In this document: positions 25,067 through 32,473 of the stretch, in pieces
Layout: each line of letters starts with the position of its first letter
How positions within the stretch are numbered: position 1 is the stretch's first letter
The notes under the pieces: generated by a model
Database searches by the model: none
The model's input: the letters and a program-made list of their open reading frames with translations, nothing else
What the model was told of the DNA's origin: nothing
Position numbers and translations under genes: made by a program
Assembly (NCBI RefSeq): GCF_001189295.1
Contig: NZ_CP012159.1
Location: 9,842,501 to 9,906,500 of the forward strand
Direction of reading: 5' to 3'
From: Chondromyces crocatus
Lineage (GTDB): Bacteria > Myxococcota_A > Polyangia > Polyangiales > Polyangiaceae
Length of the DNA stretch: 64,000 nucleotides

Positions 25067-25762
25067 TCACTTCTTGCGGGGGGCCTTCACGTCGAACTTG
25101 ATCACGACGTCGTCGCGGATGAGGTCATCCTGCTTGCCGGGGTAGGTGATGTTGAAATCCTTCCGGTTGAGGACGAACTCGGTCTTCGCCGTGATCTCGC
25201 CGTCGTCGACCTTGATCGTCGCGGGGAAGGAGATGGTCTTCTTCACGCCGTGCAGATCGAGCTCTCCGGTGATGGTGTGCGTCGCGTCCTTCTCGCCGCC
25301 CGCCTTGATGTCGCTGGAGACGAACTTCGCGCTCGGGAACTTCTCCACGTCGAAGAAGTCCGGCGCCTTGAGGTGACCGTCGAGCTTCGCTTCGTCGGTC
25401 TTCACGCTGGCGAGGTCGATGTCGATGGTGACCTTGCCGCCCTCTGGCTTGCCCGCGCCGCCGAGCGCAAGGGTGCCGCTGAACTTCTCGAACTTGCCCT
25501 CGTGCTTGCCGGTCACCTTCGAACCGACGAAGCCGACCGACGAGGCCGCGCTGTCGATCGCGATCGACTCACCCGCAGGTGCAGCGGCTGCCGTCGGAGC
25601 GACCGCGGCCGAGCTCGTGCCGAGCGGCGTGGCAGCCGCCGTGGTGGTGCTGCCGGGGGCCACCGTCGCGCGGGGCTTGTCCTTGGCAGGATCCTCGCAG
25701 CCGGCGAGAACAGCGCACAATGCGAGAGGGGTGACGAGCTGGAAAAGACGATTTCGGTTCAT
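25067..25762 (-). CDS. YceI family lipoprotein
   Basis: 231 aa. The N-terminus MNRNRLFQLVTPLALCAVLAGC is a lipoprotein signal. A 40-residue Ala/Thr/Pro linker leads to a YceI lipocalin-like barrel starting ESIAIDSAASSVGFVGSKV, with GKFEKFSGTLAL, GGKVTIDIDLASVKTDEAKLDGHLK, DFFDVEKFPSAKFVS and GELDLHGVKKTISFPATI. Characterised members bind long isoprenoid or amide ligands in the periplasm and respond to acid or osmotic stress. Ligand binding here is by family. It appears monocistronic between a terminator and a promoter gap. Confidence 0.92.
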   Translation of the reverse strand: MNRNRLFQLVTPLALCAVLAGCEDPAKDKPRATVAPGSTTTAAATPLGTSSAAVAPTAAAAPAGESIAIDSAASSVGFVGSKVTGKHEGKFEKFSGTLALGGAGKPEGGKVTIDIDLASVKTDEAKLDGHLKAPDFFDVEKFPSAKFVSSDIKAGGEKDATHTITGELDLHGVKKTISFPATIKVDDGEITAKTEFVLNRKDFNITYPGKQDDLIRDDVVIKFDVKAPRKK

Positions 25763-25942
25763 GAGGTCCTCCTCGTTCGGATTTGGATGAGCGCGTCCTT
25801 TAATCCTGGCCCAACGCCACGTCCAATAAGACGGACGCTTTGACCTCTACGAAGGGACCGATTCCGTCCAGCGACGACCTGAGTCGACCGTTCCAATGGC
25901 CTGGCCTGCGCGCTCGGCATCCGCTCGGGTGGACTCGAGCAG

Positions 25943-25977
25943 AAGGCCCGGCGAGGCGCTCATGCCTGCCGGGCCTT
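25943..25977 (-). terminator. Hairpin terminator downstream of csbD-like gene
   Basis: AAGGCCCGGC (25943-25952) and GCCGGGCCTT (25968-25977) form a perfect 10-bp stem with a 15-nt loop. It lies about 70 bp past the stop of the csbD-like gene in its reading direction. Confidence 0.6.
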
Positions 25978-26043
25978 CACGTCACCACGCCGTGCGCGGT
26001 GAGTCGGGCGAGGAGGACGCTCGTCCCCTCGTCTCGTGGAGCG

Positions 26044-26343
26044 TCAGAGGTTCGAGACCTTCTTCTGGATCTTGCCCTTCAGCTCGTCCAGCTTGCCCTC
26101 GGCCTCCTGCGCATTGTCATTGCGCGCCGCACCGACGGTGCTCTTCACCCGCCCCTTGATTTCATTCACGTTGCCTTGCACCGCATTCTCTGCGTCGGCG
26201 ACGTCCTGGCGGGCCTGTCCCTCTTCCTGGTCGGCAATTCCTTCCTGACGAAGGCGTTCATTCTTGGTCACCCGACCGACGCCCTCTTTGATTTTGCCGC
26301 CGACTTCCTGAAGCCCACCTTTGATCTTTTCAGACGTGCTCAT
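26044..26343 (-). CDS. CsbD family stress-response protein
   Basis: 99 aa. The ATG at 26343 has GGAGG 4 bp upstream and begins MSTSEKIKGGLQEVGGKIKE, the CsbD signature. Two more amphipathic, highly charged segments follow (RLRQEGIADQEEGQARQDV, EAEGKLDELKGKIQKKV). Members are small hydrophilic proteins induced in general stress in many bacteria, of unclear mechanism. The divergent neighbour is a hemerythrin gene, so the shared 253-bp gap may hold stress-responsive promoters. Confidence 0.88.
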   Translation of the reverse strand: MSTSEKIKGGLQEVGGKIKEGVGRVTKNERLRQEGIADQEEGQARQDVADAENAVQGNVNEIKGRVKSTVGAARNDNAQEAEGKLDELKGKIQKKVSNL

Positions 26344-26596
26344 GATCCCTCCATGCCAATCCCGTGACTCCAGAGGCTCTCGATCCCTCCGTTCACAGGT
26401 CGGTTCAGCGCAGGACATTCGAGCAATGCTCATGCCGGAGGATCGGGATCGGCCGGGCGTCCGGAAGCTGCGACGGCGCGACCCGCCCGCGTGACGCAAG
26501 CGTACGACTCCGCCCGGGTTGACGTCGCGCTCCCTGGCTCAAGGTGATGAGCACACGACCTCGCCTGGACGCGGGGCCCCACGGGAGGAGGAGTGG

Positions 26597-27142
26597 ATGA
26601 ACGCGATCGACCTGCTGGTGAACCACCATAGACGCCTCGAAGACCTGTTCGAGCAGGTCATGAAGGCCGATGAAGGCAACCGAGAACGGCGCTTCAATGA
26701 AGCCGCCGACCTGCTGATGGCGCACATGACCATCGAGGAGCAGCACTTCTATCCAGCGGTGAAGGCCAAGCGCACGGAGGACATCCTGCTGGAGGGGCTC
26801 GAAGAGCACCTCTCGCTGAAGCGGGTGCTCGCCGACCTGGTGGAGATGTCGTCCGACGACGAGAAGTACGAGCCCAAGCTCCACGTGTTGAAGGAGCAGG
26901 TGGAGCATCACCACGAAGAGGAGGAAGAGCACCTGTTCCCGAAGGTGCGGAAGCTGTTCGACGAGTCGACCCTCGACGCGCTGGGCGCCACCATGGAAGC
27001 CACGTTGACGTCCCTGGAGGCGTCGCGCCCTCGCTGCGACGTGCTGGGTCAGACCGACGACTCGGTGGAGCTACCCGACGGCGAGGCGATGGCGACACGG
27101 AAGGATAAAAAGCCAGCGTCGCGGTCCCCCAAGGCGGCGTGA
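26597..27142 (+). CDS. Hemerythrin domain-containing protein
   Basis: 181 aa. The ATG at 26597 follows AGGAGGAG with ideal spacing. A four-helix hemerythrin bundle is seen with its iron ligands: LLVNHHRRLEDLFEQV, AHMTIEEQHFYPAV, LEEHLSLKRVL and VEHHHEEEEEHLFPKV, giving the usual His and carboxylate set for a di-iron site. The last 35 residues are a charged tail ending KKPASRSPKAA. Such proteins bind oxygen or take part in nitrosative and oxidative stress. The stop codon lies inside the first unit of the 42-bp hairpin repeat. Confidence 0.9.
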   Translation: MNAIDLLVNHHRRLEDLFEQVMKADEGNRERRFNEAADLLMAHMTIEEQHFYPAVKAKRTEDILLEGLEEHLSLKRVLADLVEMSSDDEKYEPKLHVLKEQVEHHHEEEEEHLFPKVRKLFDESTLDALGATMEATLTSLEASRPRCDVLGQTDDSVELPDGEAMATRKDKKPASRSPKAA

Positions 27143-27258
27143 CCCCCAGGACGCCGCGCGGTGGCAGGTCACGGGGCGGCGTGACCCCCAGGACGCCGCG
27201 CGGTGGCAGGTCACGGGGCGGCGTGACCCCCAGGACGCCGCACGGTGGCAGGTCACGG
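27133..27258. repeat. Three 42-bp tandem hairpin repeats
   Basis: Three direct 42-bp copies (27133-27174, 27175-27216, 27217-27258), differing at one base in the third. Each contains GCGGCGT and ACGCCGC as 7-bp arms with a 10-nt loop, and also GTGACC with GGTCAC as 6-bp arms with a wider loop. It starts over the hemerythrin stop and ends 31 bp before the next gene. It is probably a terminator or an mRNA-stabilising structure. Confidence 0.9.
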
Positions 27259-27289
27259 GTCGTGGCAGGTCCCGTATCATGGCGCCTGC

Positions 27290-28966
27290 ATGCGCTGGCT
27301 TCGCCTCCCCCTCGCCTTGCCCTTCGCGCTCCTCGCCTGTGTGCCGCCCGCTTCTCGGCCACCACCGACCGACACCAGCGCGACACCTGCAACGAAGCAC
27401 GGGCTCGTGCCCGAGGGGACGCCCCCTCAGGTCGACATCGCCAGGTCGCGCGCGCGGGGAGGCGAGCAGCGCTTCACCTGGTCTTCCTGGAGCGCCGAGA
27501 GCCTCGCCCGCGCGAAGCGCGAAGGGAAGTACATCCTGATCGATGGAGCGGCGGCGTGGTGCCACTGGTGCCACGTGATGGACGAGACCACGTACCTGGA
27601 TCCCGAGGTGGGTCGCGTCCTTCAGGAGCGCTTCGTCACCATTCGCTTCGATGTGGACGAGCACCCGGACCTCGCCGAGCGGTACATCGACTGGGGCTGG
27701 CCAGCGACCATCTTGCTGACGCCGGACGCGCGGGAGCTGGGGAAGTACCGCGGTTACCTGCCCCCGGACGAGCTGCGGGAGATCCTCGGCGGGATCGATC
27801 GCGCCGCCGCAGCGCTGGATGCGGCGCCGCGCGCGCAGGGCGTCGCCCCCGCCGACAAGCCAGCCCCGCCCGAAGCGCTGGGATGGATCGCCGCGCGGCT
27901 GGGCCTGGACATGAACCGCTACTACGACGCCGAGCAGGGCGGCTGGGGCCGACAGAAGGTCCCCATCGGCTGGAACGTGCTGTTCGAGCTGCGGCGGGCT
28001 GCCCACGGCGACGACGAGGCGCGGATGCGCGCGGTGTTCACCCTGGGAAAGCACCGGCTGCTGATCGATCCCGTGTGGGGCGGGATCTATCAATATTCGG
28101 TGGGCGGCGTGTGGGACGACCCCCATTTCGAGAAGCTGATGCCGCTCCAGGCCGCCAATCTGGAGGCATTCGCCCGGGCCCATGCGCTGACCAAGGACCC
28201 GGCGCTGCTCGCGGACGCTCGGAAGCTGGCGGGTTACCTGGATCGGTTCCTGAGTAACTCGGAAGGCGCCTTCCTGGTGAGCCAGGACGCGGACGTGGGC
28301 TCGCACGATCGGCAAGCGCGCTTCGTGGACGGGCACGTGTACTACCAGCTCGGCGATGCCGAGCGGCGCGCACTGGGCATTCCGCGGGTGGATGACAGTG
28401 TGTATGGCTACGAGAATGGCCTGGCCATCGCTGCGCTGTGCGCGCTGCACGAGGTGACGGGTGATGCCGCCCCGCTCGCACGCGCTCGACGCGCCGCGGA
28501 CGGGCTCCTTCGCACCCACGTGAACGACGACGGCAGCGTGCGTCGGCCGCGACCCGACGGGGCGGAGCGAAAAGGGCGCTACCTGGCGGATCACGCGGGA
28601 CTGGGCCTCGGACTGGCCCGCCTCGCCGAGCGAACCGGAGAGGCCTCCTACCGAGAAGCCGCCGTCCGCATCGCCGCGGCCCTCGATCGCGACTTCACCG
28701 ACCCGGGGAGCGGCGCCTGGATGGCCAGCACCCCCGATCCCGCCGCCGTGGGCGTGTTCGCCAGGCAAGAGCGACCCATCTCCCCCAACGCGCTGGCCGC
28801 GCGCCTGCAGGCGGCCCTCCACCGCTTGACGGGCGACGAGGCCTACCGTGAACGCGGGCGCAGAGCCCTCGCCGGCCTCGCCACCCCGGCCGCCCTGGCC
28901 GCCCAGGGACGCATGCTGGGCGAGCTGTTGCTCGCCATGGATGACCTGGAACTCTACCCCTGGTGA
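27290..28966 (+). CDS. DUF255 thioredoxin-fold lipoprotein (YyaL/SSP411-like)
   Basis: 558 aa. The ATG at 27290 gives MRWLRLPLALPFALLAC, a lipoprotein signal. The thioredoxin-like domain has AAWCHWCHVMDETTYLD, with Cys91 and Cys94, and RFVTIRFDVDEHPDLAERY. It is followed by an alpha/alpha-toroid-like region (YDAEQGGWGRQKVPIGWNVL, YQYSVGGVWDDPHFEKLMPLQA, SQDADVGSHDRQ, PISPNALAARLQAALHRLTG). Cytoplasmic homologues are longer and lack the lipid anchor, so this secreted form may act in periplasmic thiol chemistry. The true activity of the family is not settled. Confidence 0.85.
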   Translation: MRWLRLPLALPFALLACVPPASRPPPTDTSATPATKHGLVPEGTPPQVDIARSRARGGEQRFTWSSWSAESLARAKREGKYILIDGAAAWCHWCHVMDETTYLDPEVGRVLQERFVTIRFDVDEHPDLAERYIDWGWPATILLTPDARELGKYRGYLPPDELREILGGIDRAAAALDAAPRAQGVAPADKPAPPEALGWIAARLGLDMNRYYDAEQGGWGRQKVPIGWNVLFELRRAAHGDDEARMRAVFTLGKHRLLIDPVWGGIYQYSVGGVWDDPHFEKLMPLQAANLEAFARAHALTKDPALLADARKLAGYLDRFLSNSEGAFLVSQDADVGSHDRQARFVDGHVYYQLGDAERRALGIPRVDDSVYGYENGLAIAALCALHEVTGDAAPLARARRAADGLLRTHVNDDGSVRRPRPDGAERKGRYLADHAGLGLGLARLAERTGEASYREAAVRIAAALDRDFTDPGSGAWMASTPDPAAVGVFARQERPISPNALAARLQAALHRLTGDEAYRERGRRALAGLATPAALAAQGRMLGELLLAMDDLELYPW

Positions 28967-28990
28967 GCCCCCCTCCACGAGGACGGGCTC
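28965..28990 (+). terminator. Weak hairpin after the DUF255 gene
   Basis: GAGCCC (28965-28970) pairs with GGGCTC (28985-28990) over a 14-nt loop, overlapping the stop codon. Only six pairs, so a weak call. Confidence 0.3.
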
Positions 28991-29039
28991 AACCGATGGC
29001 CTGGTCGCGGGGTCCATGCAGATCTGGTAAGTCGACCCC

Positions 29040-29936
29040 ATGGTGCTCATTCCTCTGGCCGAACGGCTGACCCGCCGCGCGCTCACCGCCCGCGGGATCC
29101 GAAGCCGCTTCGTCGAGACCTCGGCGGGGCGTCAGCACATGTACGACGCCCCTGGCGAAGGCCCCCTGCCGCCCCTCGTGGTCATTCACGGCATCAGCAG
29201 CTCCGCGGCAGGCTTCGCTCCCGTCGTGACCCGCTTGCAGCGACGAGCGCGCCGCGTCCTCGTCCCCGAGCTGCCCGGCCACGGCTTCAGCTGGGAGCCT
29301 CGCGCCCCGCTGACCGTCGAGACGCTGATGGACGCGATGACCGGCCTCCTCGACAAGGAACTCACCGAGCCAGCCATCGTGTGCGGCAACTCCCTCGGCG
29401 GCGCCGTCGCCCTTCGCTACGCCCTCGAGCGCCCCGAGCGCGTCCGCGGCCTCGTCCTGACCTCCCCGGCCGGCGCCATCATGGAAGCCGCCGAGATGGA
29501 GTCCCTCCTCGCCGGCTTCCGCATGCGCTCCCGCGCTGACGGCGTCGCCTTCCTGGAACGCCTGAACGGCCGGCGCCCCTGGTACCTCCCCCTCCTCGCC
29601 CCCGACATCGTGCGGCAGTTCTCCCGCGACGTGATCGTCAACCTCACCGACGCCATCCGGCCCGAGCACAACTTCACCCCCGACCAGCTCGCCACCCTCC
29701 AGATGCCCATCCTGATGCTCTGGGGCCGCGGCGACCGCCTCCTTCCCGCGTCGAGCCTCGCCTACTTCCGGCAGCACCTCCCCCGCCACGCCCGCATCGA
29801 GGAGCCTGCCGACATGGGCCACTGCCCCCACCTCGACAACCCCGCAAAGCTCGCCGCCACCATCACCCGCTTCGCCGAAGACCTCGTCAGAACCCCATCC
29901 CCTCCCATCCCCTCCCAGCCCCACGCCCCCTCCTGA
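29040..29936 (+). CDS. Alpha/beta hydrolase
   Basis: 298 aa. The oxyanion-hole motif is VVIHGISSSAAGF, the nucleophile elbow has Ser118 in VCGNSLGGAVALRYAL, the acid is likely Asp in LWGRGDRLLP, and the base is His in ADMGHCPHLDNP. It resembles the MhpC/esterase-type cytoplasmic hydrolases, with a cap region FRMRSRADGVAFLERL. Substrate unknown. The C-terminal PSPPIPSQPHAPS is a disordered tail. It starts 73 bp after the DUF255 gene and ends facing the AraC gene. Confidence 0.85.
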   Translation: MVLIPLAERLTRRALTARGIRSRFVETSAGRQHMYDAPGEGPLPPLVVIHGISSSAAGFAPVVTRLQRRARRVLVPELPGHGFSWEPRAPLTVETLMDAMTGLLDKELTEPAIVCGNSLGGAVALRYALERPERVRGLVLTSPAGAIMEAAEMESLLAGFRMRSRADGVAFLERLNGRRPWYLPLLAPDIVRQFSRDVIVNLTDAIRPEHNFTPDQLATLQMPILMLWGRGDRLLPASSLAYFRQHLPRHARIEEPADMGHCPHLDNPAKLAATITRFAEDLVRTPSPPIPSQPHAPS

Positions 29937-30069
29937 GCCCCGCCCTCGTCGCCGCCTCCCGAGCCCCGACCTCTCCGCGCTCTCCGCTCTCTCCCTGATG
30001 GCCTGGCGCGGGCATCTTCGGTCGCCTCGTCGATGTGAGCCCGGAGGAAGCACTGGCCCCACCAGGCGT

Positions 30070-30993
30070 TCACGGGGTCGACGTCGACGAGCGCGTCGCG
30101 CGCGCGCGTCGTCGCAGCCGCTCGGCATCCTCACCAGGCGACACCCCGAACAGCCGGCGGTACTCGCGACTGAACTGCGAAGGGCTCTGGTAGCCGACCG
30201 CGAAGCTCACCGAGGTCACGTCGGTGCTCCTGGCGAGGAGCCGCACCCGCGCTTCTTGCAGACGAAGCAGCTTCTGGAACTGCAACGGACTCATCGCCGT
30301 CGCCTTCCGGAAATGCCGATGGAACGTCGGCTCACTCATGTGCGCCACCCGCGCCAGCTCGGCCATCCGCAGAGGCTCGGTGAAGCGCTTCTGGAGCAGC
30401 TCGATGGCGCGTCCGATCAGGGTCAGGTTGCTGGTCGCGAGGCCGATCTCCCGCAACGCGGCTCCCTGTGGCCCCTGGATGGCCCTCCAGAGGATCTCCC
30501 GCTCGATCCCCTCCCCGAGCACGGGAATGTCGTGAGGCGCATCGAGCAGCCGCACGTACCGACGAAACGCATCGAGCAAGTCGTCTGGCGCCTTGGTCGT
30601 CGCAATCGCGAGCGGCGTCGCCCCTGACGCTGGCGCCGGATCCTTCAGGAGCAGCCCCGCGATCAGCGCTGGCTGCACGCGGAGCCCCACCACGAGGAAC
30701 GGCTCCCGAGCAGACGCCTCGGTGATCTGACTCGTGACGGGGACGCTCACCGACCTGATGAGGACGTGCCCCGCCCCGTACTCGAACGTCCGCGAGCCGA
30801 GCACCGTCCGCTTCGCCCCCTGAACGACGAGGGCGACCATGGACTCCTCGACGAAGTGGGCCGGCTCGCTGAGCCTTTCGAAACGCGCGCACTGAAGCCG
30901 GGGCAGCTCACCGAAGTCACGCAGCTCGCCAGCACGTCGAGCAAGTCGCCCCACGAGCGCTCGCAGCTCCGTCAGCGCATCCATCTCCACCAT
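30070..30993 (-). CDS. AraC family transcriptional regulator (AraC_N type)
   Basis: 307 aa from ATG 30993. The N-terminal cupin-like sensor domain has MVALVVQGAKRTVLGSRTFEYG and SVSVPVTSQITEAS. The C-terminal tandem helix-turn-helix has LRMAELARVAHMSEPTFHRHFRKAT, SPLQFQKLLRLQEAR and SVSFAVGYQSPSQFSREYRRLFG. It sits 43 bp after the zinc alcohol dehydrogenase gene on the same strand, an arrangement often seen for this pair, so it probably regulates that operon in response to an aldehyde or alcohol. The effector is inferred only. Confidence 0.9.
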   Translation of the reverse strand: MVEMDALTELRALVGRLARRAGELRDFGELPRLQCARFERLSEPAHFVEESMVALVVQGAKRTVLGSRTFEYGAGHVLIRSVSVPVTSQITEASAREPFLVVGLRVQPALIAGLLLKDPAPASGATPLAIATTKAPDDLLDAFRRYVRLLDAPHDIPVLGEGIEREILWRAIQGPQGAALREIGLATSNLTLIGRAIELLQKRFTEPLRMAELARVAHMSEPTFHRHFRKATAMSPLQFQKLLRLQEARVRLLARSTDVTSVSFAVGYQSPSQFSREYRRLFGVSPGEDAERLRRRARATRSSTSTP

Positions 30994-31036
30994 GATGACC
31001 GATCCGCGCGCAGACGAGCGGAACAGACCGCCTGAC

Positions 31037-32077
31037 TCAGATCGTCGCCGCGTCGAGGACGAACCGATAGCGCACGTCACTCTTCAACATCCGATCGTAG
31101 GCCTCATCGATCCGGGAAGCCGGAACGATCTCCACGTCCGCCGCGATGCCATGCTCGCCGCAAAAATCGAGCATCTCCTGCGTCTCCCGGATCCCACCCA
31201 CCGCCGAGCCCGCGATGCGCTTGTTCCCCATGATGAGGGAGAGACCGAGCACGGACGCCGGGGCAGGCGTCACGCCCACCACCACCAGCGTCCCATAGGG
31301 CTTGAGCAGACTCACATGAGGCGCGTATTCATGCGGCGCAGAGACCGTGTCGAGGATGAGGTCGAACCGCCCAGCGAGCTTCTGGAACGTCTCCGGCTCG
31401 GTCGACACCGCGAACCCCCGTGCACCGAGCCGCTGCGCATCCGCCTCCTTGGCGCGTGACGTGCTGAACATCGTCACCTCCGCCCCCATTGCCGCCGCGA
31501 TCTTGACGGCAAGATGCCCCAGCCCTCCGAGCCCGACGACCCCGACCCGATCCCCCCTTTTCACCTTCCACTGACGAAGCGGCGAATACGTCGTGATGCC
31601 CGCACAGAGGAGCGGCGCCGCCGCCGCCGGATCGAGCGACGCCGGGACCTTCAACACGAACCCCTCCGACACGACGATGTGTCTCGAGTACCCCCCCTGG
31701 GTCACCGTCGTGCGGTCCATCTCTGTCCCCCCATACGTGAGCGCCGCTCCCTCCTCGCAGAAGTGCTCATGCCCGTCACGGCAGTAGGAGCAAGCACGGC
31801 ACGAGTCCACGAAACACCCCACCCCCACGACCTCCCCCACCTTCACCCGCGACACGCTCTCCCCCACCCGAACCACGCGCCCAACAATCTCGTGCCCCGG
31901 CACGAGCGGATACCGCGTACGCCCGAACTCATTCCGCGCCTGAACGAGATCCGAGTGACAGACACCGCAATACAGAATGTCGATGGCAACATCCTCAGGC
32001 CCAGTCTCACGCCGATCGATGGTGTGTGACCCGAGCGGACGGTCCGCCGCCGTCGCGGCATAGGCAGCAATCTTCAT
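31037..32077 (-). CDS. Zinc-dependent NAD(P) alcohol dehydrogenase (YahK/CAD type)
   Basis: 346 aa. The ATG at 32077 is preceded by GGAG at 7 bp. Catalytic zinc ligands are in YCGVCHSDL and PGHEIVGRV, and the structural zinc site has four Cys in CRACSYCRDGHEHFC. The Rossmann motif is VGVVGLGGLGHLAVKIA. The segment FSTSRAKEADAQRLGA after the second strand suits NADP. Length and motifs fit the cinnamyl-alcohol/aldehyde reductase group, which reduces aldehydes in the cytoplasm. It is the first gene of an operon with the AraC regulator. Confidence 0.93.
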   Translation of the reverse strand: MKIAAYAATAADRPLGSHTIDRRETGPEDVAIDILYCGVCHSDLVQARNEFGRTRYPLVPGHEIVGRVVRVGESVSRVKVGEVVGVGCFVDSCRACSYCRDGHEHFCEEGAALTYGGTEMDRTTVTQGGYSRHIVVSEGFVLKVPASLDPAAAAPLLCAGITTYSPLRQWKVKRGDRVGVVGLGGLGHLAVKIAAAMGAEVTMFSTSRAKEADAQRLGARGFAVSTEPETFQKLAGRFDLILDTVSAPHEYAPHVSLLKPYGTLVVVGVTPAPASVLGLSLIMGNKRIAGSAVGGIRETQEMLDFCGEHGIAADVEIVPASRIDEAYDRMLKSDVRYRFVLDAATI

Positions 32078-32228
32078 GATCTGGCTCCTCCGAACACCAA
32101 CCTCTTCGGAGACCACTCTGCGCTGGAGCCCCTACCCACCGCGCGTCAGTTCCAAGCACCCTCTTGCCCATTCCGCTCATACCCACCCGCTCGTGGACAT
32201 CCTGACGCCCCGAGCATCGCCCAGACCT

Positions 32229-32265
32229 CCCCACCCATCCCCACCACTCCCCCACCCCCAACCCC
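32229..32265 (-). promoter_or_regulatory. Potential G-quadruplex tract (minus strand)
   Basis: Six runs of three to five C on the plus strand within 37 bp give G-runs of 4, 5, 5, 4, 3 and 4 on the minus strand with loops of 1-6 nt, well above the four runs needed for a G-quadruplex. It lies 150 bp upstream of the alcohol dehydrogenase start and just beyond the 33-bp inverted repeat. Confidence 0.6.
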
Positions 32266-32270
32266 ACCAA

Positions 32271-32445
32271 GCGCAGGAGCGAGGGTGCGCGAGCGAGGAT
32301 GGGAGGACCCGCGCGCCGGAGCGCCGGCCCCAGTCCCCTCTCCCCCCGTGGTCTTGCCCCCCACCTCCCCGCCAAGTCGAGCCTCCCACCAGGCGCGACT
32401 CGCGCGGTGGGCCCCATCCTCGCTCGCGCACCCTCGCTCCTGCGC
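32271..32445. repeat. Perfect 33-bp inverted repeat
   Basis: Positions 32271-32303 and 32413-32445 are exact reverse complements over 33 bp, separated by 109 bp. The arms begin GCGCAGGAGCGAGGG on the left and end CCCTCGCTCCTGCGC on the right. The spacer has a smaller CCACC/GGTGG inverted pair. No transposase is inside. As RNA from the MutS-like gene it would form a very stable stem. Confidence 0.9.
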
Positions 32446-32473
32446 GCCGCCGCGGGGGGGGGGCAGAGAGGAA

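Larger units (their letters stand above)
32078..32473. other. 396-bp gap with inverted repeat and G-rich tract
   Basis: No gene. From the MutS-like stop leftwards it holds a run of ten G at 32454-32463, the right arm, spacer and left arm of a 33-bp inverted repeat, a C-run/G-run tract (32229-32265), then about 150 bp that should hold the alcohol dehydrogenase promoter. Confidence 0.6.
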
